This document shows, one piece after another, positions 1-7,820 of a stretch of DNA of 64,000 nucleotides. The translations under genes and the position numbers were made by a program. Below the pieces are notes generated by a model, which did not search any database, was not told where the DNA came from, and worked only from the letters and a program-made list of their open reading frames with translations. Source of the stretch: Desulfosporosinus sp. I2 (GTDB lineage Bacteria > Bacillota > Desulfitobacteriia > Desulfitobacteriales > Desulfitobacteriaceae); the NCBI RefSeq assembly GCF_000960765.1, contig NZ_JYNH01000006.1, forward strand, positions 33,016-97,015, given 5' to 3'. Positions within the stretch are counted from its first letter, which is position 1. Every line of letters begins with the position of its first letter.

Positions 1-839
1 AACAAACGTATATCCCCCGTCTTGTCAGTGGGGAAGCGGTTGGTAGTTTTGCAATGACTGAAGCCAACACTGGTTCCGATGTGGGGAGTATGAAGACCTT
101 TGCGGAAGATAAGGGTGACCACTGGTTGATGAATGGCTCGAAAATGTGGATATCAGGCGGTCATACTTGCGATATTGGGCTTGTCTATGCGGCAACGGAA
201 AAAGGAGGAGGAACTAAGGGTTTATCCTGCTTTATCGTCGATTACAATAATACCCCGGGCATTACCAGAATTCCGATTCTTAAGAAAGTAGGCATGTGGC
301 CTGCCCCAACGTCTGAACTTGTCTTTGAAAACGCAGTGATTCCGAAAGAAAACCTTTTAGGTCCATTTAATAAGGGTTTCCTAATTTGTATGTGGATGTT
401 GAATAATACACGTATGGGTTGTGCTACTGGTTCCGCTGCGCTCTCGGCAGCCTGCCTAGAGGGCTCTGTTCAGTATGCTAATGAGCGTGTCCAGTTTGGT
501 ATGCCAATTGGAAAACATCAAATGATTCAGCAGCAAATTGCGGAAATGAAACTTGAAGATGAAGCGGCTAAATATCTCGTCTATCGGGCTGCCTGGCTAA
601 AAGACCACCAATTACCTAATCAGCAGGCGACCTCGATTGCCAAGCTATTCGGTTCTAATGCAGCGGTACATGCCGCAAATATGGCCATGAAAATCTACGG
701 TTCCTATGGTTATTCAACCGAATATCCGTGCGGTAGATGGTTAAGAGATGCTAAGCAGTTTGAAACTCTGGAAGGGACTTCCAACATCCATATGCAGATT
801 ATTGCGAAAATCGAACTTGGCTATCAGCCGAATAGGTAG
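1..839 (+). CDS. acyl-CoA dehydrogenase, C-terminal part (5' end outside window)
   Basis: FAD-dependent dehydrogenase that introduces an alpha-beta double bond into an acyl-CoA. The open frame runs in from base 3, so the gene begins upstream of the window; about 278 residues are visible. The flavin/substrate-binding motif MTEANTGSD lies at 54-80. Near the C-terminus RDAKQFETLEGTSNIH matches the family signature, in which the Glu before GTS is the catalytic base. The order (beta-barrel middle domain, then C-terminal helical domain) and the ending IIAKIELGY are normal for the family. The exact acyl substrate cannot be read from the sequence. The neighbouring ADP-forming acyl-CoA synthetase and carboxylate transporter suggest use of an imported short or branched acid (inference). 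Confidence 0.93.
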   Translation, partial: QTYIPRLVSGEAVGSFAMTEANTGSDVGSMKTFAEDKGDHWLMNGSKMWISGGHTCDIGLVYAATEKGGGTKGLSCFIVDYNNTPGITRIPILKKVGMWPAPTSELVFENAVIPKENLLGPFNKGFLICMWMLNNTRMGCATGSAALSAACLEGSVQYANERVQFGMPIGKHQMIQQQIAEMKLEDEAAKYLVYRAAWLKDHQLPNQQATSIAKLFGSNAAVHAANMAMKIYGSYGYSTEYPCGRWLRDAKQFETLEGTSNIHMQIIAKIELGYQPNR

Positions 840-919
840 TTACTTGATGTATTTAAACACTTAGAAGTTAATGGCAAAGGGTTATTGTTTAGCAAGTTTC
901 TTGATGGGAGGAGAATAGT

Positions 920-3010
920 TTGTTGCGTGTTGGGCAAGTAATGTCACGACTTTCTGTATGTCTTCACAGTTACCACACTATAGGGGATGCACTTACTTTG
1001 ATCAAAGAAAAAAAAGTAACTGGCTTGCCTATACTCAACGATCAGGGCCGTTTGCTAGGGATGGTTACCAAAGAACAGATTTTTGAGAAGGGCCTTGAAC
1101 AGTTCTCAGCCGAGAATAAGGCCGTCGACTATTTGACTACCCGCTTCCTTCCTTTAAAAGAAGATGCCTTAATAGAAGAGGTTAGGGATTTACCATTTGA
1201 TATATACCCCGTATTGAATAACCAAGAAGAAATTACTGGAGTGGTTACTAAATATTCCTTGATACAATCTTATCTTCAACAGGCTGAATTACGTAGTCAA
1301 GAACTCGAGGCGGTCTTTGACTCGGCCCACAATGGGATTTTAGCGATCAATAAACAAGGAATTATTACATCCCTCAATCCGGCGGCAGAAAGGCCTACGC
1401 GTTCAACTAAAGAGAAAGCGGTCGGACATTTCTTAAACGATATTATTATTCCGACAGGCCTTTTAGAGGTTGTGCGCAGCGGAATCCCTGAATTTGGGGC
1501 AAAATTTAAAGTGGGTCGCAGATTGTATATTTCCAATCGGACACCGATTCTTAAAGATGGGGAAGTAGTAGGGGCGGTAGGAGTTTTCCAAGATGTTTCT
1601 GAGATAGAAAAGGTTTTGCAGGAATTAAGAAGTGTTAAACAACTCAATGAAGAGCTCCAAACAATCATCGCTTCCTCCTATGACGGATTAATCATTTGTG
1701 ATGGTCAGGGTGAGATCCTGCGTTGCAACCCTGCTGTAGGGAGGATATTAGATGTTACATGGACGGAACTGGTGGGAAGGCCGTTCAAAGATTTCGTGGA
1801 TAAGGGTATTTTTCAAAAAAATATTGTTCATTTAGTAAAAAAGCAGGATGCACTTGTCAGTCTTCTGGAAAGGCCGTTGGCTAAGCACTCGCTAGTGATC
1901 ACGGGTAACCCGGTTTATAGTGAAGAAGGGGAAATTGTTAAAATTGTCATCAACATTAGGGATATGAGTGAGTTGGTATTTTTACGAGAAGCGCTTGAAG
2001 AGAGTAAACAACTTTCTGAGAAATATCAGTCACAAATCGCTGAGATGAGGAATCATCAGGAAATAGGTGCTGAGTTAAGGTCCTGTTCCGTCATCATGAA
2101 CAATGTCATGGATCTTGCGATTAGGGTTAGTCAGGTGGATTCCCCCGTAGTATTGATCGGGGAACAAGGGGTAGGTAAGGAAGAAATCGCCAGATTGATC
2201 CACGTTCGAAGTAAACGTGGACAAGCACCTTTTTACAAATTGAATTGCGGATCACTACCCAATCAACTGTTAGAGATTGAACTATTTGGACAAGGGATCC
2301 CTTTGGATATCGCCCATAGGGGGAAAAAGGGAATATTCGAGCTAGCGGAAAAAGGGACTGTTTACCTTGAGGATATTGGTAAGATGTCCTTAAGTTTGCA
2401 ACAACGTTTGTTGCGGATACTTCAGGATAAGATATTACAAGTTTCAGGTGGCAAGGAACCCATCTCTGTCGATATAAGAATTATTGCCAGTTCAAGCAGA
2501 CCTTTGAAAGAGTTAGTGGAAAAGGGACTTTTCCATAAGGATCTCTTCTTTAGTCTCAACGTAGTACCTATCAAGGTTCCGGCCCTAAGGGAACGTAAGG
2601 AAGATCTTATTCCACTTGTTCTTTTTCATCTCGAGCAAAACAATAAACGCCATGGGCTGGACAAAGTTTTTTCTCCGGAAGCTGTTCAATTGTTTTTAAA
2701 CTATTCTTGGCTTGGTAATGTTCGAGAGTTGGCAAATGTGATAGAGCGGTTGGTGGTCACCTCGAATGACAAGTTTATTTCCGCGAGGGAAGTTGACCTC
2801 GTACTTTATGAAAAGGAACAAAGCCCTCTTAGGTCGGTTACAGTGGCTGGGTTAATTCCTCTTAAAGAAGCTATCGATGATTTAGAACAACAACTTGTTA
2901 CGTTAGCTATGAAACAACACGGAACCACGATTAAAGCCGCGGAGGCTTTAGGGGTTAACCAGTCTACGGTAGTTCGGAAGCTTAAGAGGTTAAAAAATAA
3001 TCAGGATTGA
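920..3010 (+). CDS. CBS-PAS-AAA+-Fis transcriptional regulator lacking the GAFTGA loop
   Basis: Cytoplasmic transcription factor of the NtrC/TyrR architecture, 696 aa. Domains in order: two CBS motifs (about 5-120), two PAS domains (about 125-235 and 245-360), AAA+ domain (about 385-615), Fis-type helix-turn-helix at the C-terminus (TIKAAEALGVNQSTVVRKL). Walker A is GEQGVGKE at 414-421. The sigma-54-contacting GAFTGA loop is absent: after ELFG the chain reads QGIPLDIAHRGKKGIFELAE. Walker B reads VYLEDIG (481-487), so the usual Asp-Glu pair is inverted. TyrR-like proteins without GAFTGA act on sigma-70 promoters; I infer the same here. Start TTG 920 is chosen because GGGAGGAG lies at 906-913. 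It probably controls the decarboxylase-like, TRAP and acyl-CoA synthetase genes that follow. Confidence 0.85.
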   Translation: MLRVGQVMSRLSVCLHSYHTIGDALTLIKEKKVTGLPILNDQGRLLGMVTKEQIFEKGLEQFSAENKAVDYLTTRFLPLKEDALIEEVRDLPFDIYPVLNNQEEITGVVTKYSLIQSYLQQAELRSQELEAVFDSAHNGILAINKQGIITSLNPAAERPTRSTKEKAVGHFLNDIIIPTGLLEVVRSGIPEFGAKFKVGRRLYISNRTPILKDGEVVGAVGVFQDVSEIEKVLQELRSVKQLNEELQTIIASSYDGLIICDGQGEILRCNPAVGRILDVTWTELVGRPFKDFVDKGIFQKNIVHLVKKQDALVSLLERPLAKHSLVITGNPVYSEEGEIVKIVINIRDMSELVFLREALEESKQLSEKYQSQIAEMRNHQEIGAELRSCSVIMNNVMDLAIRVSQVDSPVVLIGEQGVGKEEIARLIHVRSKRGQAPFYKLNCGSLPNQLLEIELFGQGIPLDIAHRGKKGIFELAEKGTVYLEDIGKMSLSLQQRLLRILQDKILQVSGGKEPISVDIRIIASSSRPLKELVEKGLFHKDLFFSLNVVPIKVPALRERKEDLIPLVLFHLEQNNKRHGLDKVFSPEAVQLFLNYSWLGNVRELANVIERLVVTSNDKFISAREVDLVLYEKEQSPLRSVTVAGLIPLKEAIDDLEQQLVTLAMKQHGTTIKAAEALGVNQSTVVRKLKRLKNNQD

Positions 3011-3074
3011 AAGCACTAAGTACTAGCAGCATAAATATTTCCTGAACAAGAAATAAAGAAAGGATGGATTAGTG

Positions 3075-3221
3075 ATGATTGATTGGAATTTAGCGCTCCA
3101 GATTTTTATAAGTGGCGTTAGTATTGTAATGCTTGTCATGTTCATGCTACAAATTACAGTCAGTGTTAGTTCAATTGTGGTTAGATATTTCGAACGACAT
3201 CTAGAAAAAGCTAAAGAATAG
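3075..3221 (+). CDS. small OadG-like membrane subunit (48 aa)
   Basis: Short gene just upstream of, and co-oriented with, the OadB-like gene. It encodes 48 residues: a single hydrophobic helix (about 8-36, ISGVSIVMLVMFMLQITVS) followed by a charged tail (RYFERHLEKAKE). That is the form of the gamma (OadG/MmdD-like) subunits that anchor sodium-pumping decarboxylases. AAGGATGG precedes ATG 3075 (a GTG lies directly before it in frame), and there is a 34-bp gap to the next gene. The assignment rests on size, topology and position, because gamma subunits are poorly conserved. An unrelated small membrane protein cannot be excluded. Confidence 0.6.
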   Translation: MIDWNLALQIFISGVSIVMLVMFMLQITVSVSSIVVRYFERHLEKAKE

Positions 3222-3255
3222 GTTAGATATATTAGAAAGAAGGAGAAATTTATAT

Positions 3256-4374
3256 ATGGAAAAGGTGTTGCAGGAACTGGTTACTTCGAGCGGGTTTTAT
3301 CATCTTACCTTCGGAAATTTGGTTATGTGGATAATCTCCTTTACTTTAATGTATCTGGCCATCAAAAAGGGATATGAACCCCTGCTTTTATTACCAATTT
3401 CTTTCGGAATTCTAGTGGTTAATTTACCCCTAACATTTTTGATGAAGCCGGAAAGTGGACTTATTTGGATTTTTTATCATTTCGGAATAGAGTGGGAAAT
3501 TATTCCTCCTTTGATTTTTCTTGGCTTAGGAGCGATGACTGATTTCGGCCCGTTAATCGCAAATCCCAAAACATTACTGCTCGGTGGTGGTGCACAAGTA
3601 GGAGTTTACATTACCTTTTTTGCAGCTCTGTTTTTTGGGTTCGATATGAAAGAAGCTGCGTCAATAGCGATTATCGGGGGAGCAGACGGCCCGACAACAA
3701 TATATCTTACGTCTCATTTAGCGCCCCACCTACTTGGCCCGGTGGCTGTAGCCGCATATTCCTATATGGCCTTAGTCCCCATCATTCAACCTCCGATTAT
3801 GAAATTGTTGACAACTAAGGCTGAGCGAAGAATTATTATGAAAAAATTGCGTCCAGTAAGTAAACTGGAAAAGATTTTTTTTCCAGTGGTTACAGCAATT
3901 TTAATTATGTTAATAGTGCCTGCTTCAGCTTCATTAATTGCCATGTTTATGCTTGGTAACTTATTTAAGGAATCAGGGGTCGTTGAAAGGCTAACGAAAG
4001 CAGCCCAAAATGAAATCATGAATACAGTGACTATTTTATTAGGGGTTTCCGTTGGAGCCACCATGACCGCCGAAGTTTTTCTGAAGCGAGACGTTATCTT
4101 CATTTTTATTCTAGGATTATTTGCGTTTGCAGTTGCTACTGCGTCCGGAGTTCTCTTAGCAAAGCTTATGAACCTTTTCTTAAAAGAGAAGATCAATCCA
4201 TTGATCGGTGCGGCGGGGGTTTCTGCCGTACCGATGGCTGCTAGGGTAGTACATAAAGTAGGGGCTGAAGAAAACCGTCAAAATTATCTATTAATGCATG
4301 CCATGGGTCCTAACGTCGCAGGTGTAATAGGTACTTTAATTGCCGCATCGGTTATGTTGACGTTTCTAAGATAA
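3256..4374 (+). CDS. sodium ion-translocating decarboxylase beta subunit family protein (OadB/GcdB/MmdB-like)
   Basis: Integral membrane protein of 372 aa with about ten hydrophobic segments. The family hallmarks are present: GGADGPTTIYLTS in the middle, GAAGVSAVPMAARV near the C-terminus, and NVAGVIGT at the end. In known complexes this subunit moves 1-2 Na+ outward as carboxybiotin is decarboxylated. A GAAGGAGAAA ribosome site sits before ATG 3256. No carboxyltransferase (alpha) or biotin-carrier gene is visible nearby, so either those parts are encoded elsewhere or this pair works with another partner. The adjacent TRAP transporter suggests a role in carboxylate or sodium handling (inference). 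Confidence 0.88.
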   Translation: MEKVLQELVTSSGFYHLTFGNLVMWIISFTLMYLAIKKGYEPLLLLPISFGILVVNLPLTFLMKPESGLIWIFYHFGIEWEIIPPLIFLGLGAMTDFGPLIANPKTLLLGGGAQVGVYITFFAALFFGFDMKEAASIAIIGGADGPTTIYLTSHLAPHLLGPVAVAAYSYMALVPIIQPPIMKLLTTKAERRIIMKKLRPVSKLEKIFFPVVTAILIMLIVPASASLIAMFMLGNLFKESGVVERLTKAAQNEIMNTVTILLGVSVGATMTAEVFLKRDVIFIFILGLFAFAVATASGVLLAKLMNLFLKEKINPLIGAAGVSAVPMAARVVHKVGAEENRQNYLLMHAMGPNVAGVIGTLIAASVMLTFLR

Positions 4375-4651
4375 GCTTTTATAATGGCGCGATATTGTTT
4401 CTAGAACCTAAAAAAGTTCTTAAGTCAGTAAAACGTCAATTATTTTTAAATTTAGTTTTCTGATTATTAATAATATTTTTAAATTAATAAAATATTATAT
4501 AACTTTACAATTACTAAACACTGGTAATTTGGCTATCAGCCTACAAGGTCAGTGTTTATAAAGATTATTAAAAGAGAGGGGGCGCTAGAGAACAGAATGT
4601 TTAGACTTATTTAAGTTTAAGTTCAAAAAAATTATGAGGAGGGCGAATTTA

Positions 4652-5665
4652 ATGCGTAAATTGCTAAGCATAATAATGATTGCGGTTATTGCTCTTGCTA
4701 TGACAGGGTGTGGAAGTCAAACTGCCAAGGCCCCTGCAGGTTCAGATCAAGGTGATACTGGAAAAATACAAAAAGTAAATATTGCTACAGGAACTACTTC
4801 AGGTGCTTACTATCCGATTGGAAATGCCATGGCTAAGATATGGTCTGACAAGGTTCCAGGGGTTAAAGCTTCGGCCCAGTCAACTGAGGCTAGTGCAGCA
4901 AATATGAATTTCTTGCAACAAAAGGAAGCGGAAGTTGCTTTTACGATGGCCAATGTTGCAGTATATGCCTATGAAGGTCAGGATACATTTAAGGGTCGGG
5001 CCAACAAAGATTTGCGTGGCATGACGTTCCTATATCCTAATGTGACCCAAATTGTAGTGCGTAAGGATTCAGGAATTACCTCGCTCAAGAATCTGGATGG
5101 CAAGAGATTTGCTCCAGGGGCCACGGGCAGCGGGACAGTAACAAATTCCAAAGAGGTTTTGGGTGAATACGGGCTAAATTTCTGGGATAAGGATAAGGGT
5201 AATGTGAAGGCCGACTACGTCGGATTTACTGAGGCGAGTGAGCTGTTAAAGAACAAACAGTGTGATGCTGCTAATTTCTCCGGTGCCGTGCCATTGGCAG
5301 CGATCATGGATGTCTCCAATACAATTGACATCAAGGTGATTTCTATTGAACCGGACGTGATCAAGCAAATTATCGCCAAGTATCCGTTCTACTATGAGTA
5401 TGTAATTCCCAAAGGTACCTACAAGGGGCAGGACGAAGATGTGCACACTGTAGCTTTAGCCAATCTCTTAATTACACGGGCTGATCTCAGCGAAGATTTA
5501 GTCTATAAACTTACTAAAGGAATTTATGAAAACTTACCGGATCTGTTGAATGCTCACGCTATCACCAAGTACATCAAGAAAGAAGATTCCAATAAAGGGA
5601 TGGGACCTATTCCGTTGCATCCTGGTTCAATTAAGTACTTCAAGGAAATTGGTGTGATCAAGTAA
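4652..5665 (+). CDS. TAXI-family TRAP transporter substrate-binding lipoprotein
   Basis: Extracytoplasmic solute receptor for the TRAP transporter encoded next. Residues 1-19 form a signal peptide ending in the lipobox AMTGC, so Cys20 is the likely lipidation site. The mature part opens with VNIATGTTSGAYYPIGNAMA, the signature of the TAXI (TRAP-associated extracytoplasmic immunogenic) family. Start ATG 4652 is chosen because GAGGAGGGC lies 8 bases upstream; an in-frame ATG at 4634 lacks such a site. A 18-bp gap separates it from the permease gene, consistent with an operon. The ligand is unknown. Within this family glutamate and other carboxylates are typical; the neighbouring acyl-CoA synthetase favours an organic acid. 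Confidence 0.93.
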   Translation: MRKLLSIIMIAVIALAMTGCGSQTAKAPAGSDQGDTGKIQKVNIATGTTSGAYYPIGNAMAKIWSDKVPGVKASAQSTEASAANMNFLQQKEAEVAFTMANVAVYAYEGQDTFKGRANKDLRGMTFLYPNVTQIVVRKDSGITSLKNLDGKRFAPGATGSGTVTNSKEVLGEYGLNFWDKDKGNVKADYVGFTEASELLKNKQCDAANFSGAVPLAAIMDVSNTIDIKVISIEPDVIKQIIAKYPFYYEYVIPKGTYKGQDEDVHTVALANLLITRADLSEDLVYKLTKGIYENLPDLLNAHAITKYIKKEDSNKGMGPIPLHPGSIKYFKEIGVIK

Positions 5666-5683
5666 AGAAGGTGGTTAACTACA

Positions 5684-7678
5684 ATGAACGACCAACTAGG
5701 AAAAAGTGACGATAAGCTGGTCACGAGATTATCTGCAGATGAAATTGCCTCAGAAGAAGTAGTCCAAGAATTTCTGGAAAAATACGACAAAGAATCTCAA
5801 TTCCGGAAGTTTAAACCCAAATCAAAACTTGCGATCTTGGTCTCGACAATAGCTATTTCATTTTCTCTTTTTCATTTGTGGGTAGCGGGTATTGGTTCGC
5901 TTGAGGCCATTAAGTTACGGTCTATTCACCTGACCTTTGTCATGGTGCTGATTTTCCTGCTTTATCCTGCCACTAAGAAAGGGATGCGGGGCAAACCGGG
6001 CATTTTTGACTGGGTAATGGTCGCTCTAAGTTTGGTAGCTGGGCTCTATATGGTATTTGCCAACGACCAATTAGCAACTCGTGGTGGTCTACCGATTACC
6101 AGGGATTACATCGTGGGTGCCTTAGGTATCCTAGTTGTGTTAGAAGCGGGACGCCGAGCGCTAGGCAAAGAGTTACCAATCCTTGGCGTAATATTTCTCA
6201 TCTATGCCTACTTCGGAGAATACGTCCCAGGTACCTTTGGTCACAGCGGTTTTAGCCTGAATCGGATTATTGCCCACATGTACCTGGGCTCAGAAGGTAT
6301 TTTTGGTGTCGCCTTGGGTGTATCGGCCACCTTTATTTTCCTCTTTGTGTTATTCGGTGCTTTTTTAGGAGAAACAGGGATGGCCAAGTTGATTAATGAT
6401 TCATCTATGGCCATGGCCGGAACCTCACCGGGTGGACCAGCCAAGGTCGCCGTATTTGCCAGTGGAATTATGGGAACCATCAGTGGCAGCGCAGTAGCCA
6501 ACGTAGCAACCACCGGTGCTTTTACCATACCCCTGATGAAAAGCGTTGGCTATAAGCCTCATTTTGCTGGTGCGGTTGAAGCAGTAGCTTCCACGGGCGG
6601 TCAGTTAATGCCTCCAGTTATGGGTGCAGCTGCTTTTATCATGGCGGAATTTTTAAATATTCCCTATAAAAACATTATGCTTGCCGCGCTGATTCCTGCG
6701 TTTCTCTATTACTTAGCGGTATTTGCTATGGTACACTTAGAAGCCCTTAAGACTGGATTAAAAGGCGTGTCGCGTGATAAATTACCAATCATGAAAGTAG
6801 TCTTAAAAGAGCGTGGTCATCTCGTATTGCCGCTCGTGGCTATCGTTTACTTACTTATGAAAGGTGTAACGCCCACTTATGCGGCTTTTTATGGGATTCT
6901 AGTGGCGATCGGGGCCAGCTTTTTGCGTAAAACGACACGGATGAGCTGGCGCGGGCTATTGATGGCCTTGGAAATGGGGGCTAAAGCGAGTATTGGGGTA
7001 GCCATTGCTACAGCAGTCGTCGGTTTTATCGTCGGAGTATCCTCTCTGACCAGCCTAGGCATTACACTAGGCGATAACATGATCTCCTTTGCTCACGGCA
7101 ATTTATTTGCCACTTTGGTCTTGACAATGATTACCGCTATTATTTTAGGGATGGGCATGCCTACTACCGCAGTTTACATCGTGGGGGCTACGATTGCCGC
7201 CCCTGCTCTGCTCAAACTAGGGATCGCTCCATTGGCCGCTCACCTGTTCGTATTTTACTTTGGCAATATCTCTAATGTTACCCCCCCTGTGGCCTTGGCT
7301 GCCTTCACAGGAGCAGGGATTGCTGGTTCTAGTCCAAGTCAAACGGGATGGGCCGCAGCTCGCTTAGCATCAGCTGGGTTTATCATTCCCTTCATTTGGA
7401 TTTATTCCCCAGCTTTAATAGCGCAGGGGAGTTTGGGTGAGATTCTCTGGGCGGTCGTAACAGCAACTGTGGGCATTATTGCGCTAGCCTGTGCAGTACA
7501 AGGGTTTATGCTAAAAACGACCAATATTTTGCAGAGAGTATTATTATTTGTTGCTGCCTTTGGCCTTATTAAGCCCGGCCTAATTACAGATACGATTGGT
7601 ATTACGGTATTAATACTTGTTTACCTCTGGCAGCGATACCAGCGTAGTTCCGTAAATGTTGAGGGAGTCAATATCTAA
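5684..7678 (+). CDS. TRAP transporter fused permease (DctQM-type)
   Basis: Membrane permease of 664 aa in which the small (DctQ-like) and large (DctM-like) TRAP subunits are joined, the usual arrangement for TAXI systems. The N-terminal 55 residues are charged and cytoplasmic, followed by four helices (about 50-165) and then the DctM-like core. Recognisable family stretches are GTISGSAVANVATTGAFTIP, STGGQLMPPVMGAAAFIMAE and MGMPTTAVYIV. It should work by Na+ or H+ symport with the lipoprotein encoded just upstream. AGAAGGTGG precedes ATG 5684. A hairpin terminator follows at 7751. Confidence 0.93.
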   Translation: MNDQLGKSDDKLVTRLSADEIASEEVVQEFLEKYDKESQFRKFKPKSKLAILVSTIAISFSLFHLWVAGIGSLEAIKLRSIHLTFVMVLIFLLYPATKKGMRGKPGIFDWVMVALSLVAGLYMVFANDQLATRGGLPITRDYIVGALGILVVLEAGRRALGKELPILGVIFLIYAYFGEYVPGTFGHSGFSLNRIIAHMYLGSEGIFGVALGVSATFIFLFVLFGAFLGETGMAKLINDSSMAMAGTSPGGPAKVAVFASGIMGTISGSAVANVATTGAFTIPLMKSVGYKPHFAGAVEAVASTGGQLMPPVMGAAAFIMAEFLNIPYKNIMLAALIPAFLYYLAVFAMVHLEALKTGLKGVSRDKLPIMKVVLKERGHLVLPLVAIVYLLMKGVTPTYAAFYGILVAIGASFLRKTTRMSWRGLLMALEMGAKASIGVAIATAVVGFIVGVSSLTSLGITLGDNMISFAHGNLFATLVLTMITAIILGMGMPTTAVYIVGATIAAPALLKLGIAPLAAHLFVFYFGNISNVTPPVALAAFTGAGIAGSSPSQTGWAAARLASAGFIIPFIWIYSPALIAQGSLGEILWAVVTATVGIIALACAVQGFMLKTTNILQRVLLFVAAFGLIKPGLITDTIGITVLILVYLWQRYQRSSVNVEGVNI

Positions 7679-7750
7679 TTCCTAATTTTAGAAGAGTAAG
7701 CAGGATGATGACTAAAACGACATTAGAATCTATTAGGTGTCATAACTCAG

Positions 7751-7778
7751 AAGCCTGCCGGAAAATTGGCGGGCTTTT
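7751..7778 (+). terminator. rho-independent terminator after TRAP genes
   Basis: A 9-bp stem AAGCCTGCC/GGCGGGCTT with a GAAAATT-type loop is followed by TTTTGA. It ends the transporter operon about 45 bp before the acyl-CoA synthetase start, so that gene needs its own promoter or read-through. Confidence 0.75.
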
Positions 7779-7820
7779 GAGATCATTGCAATGAAAAGAC
7801 ATAGGAGAGGGGAAAAAGGA

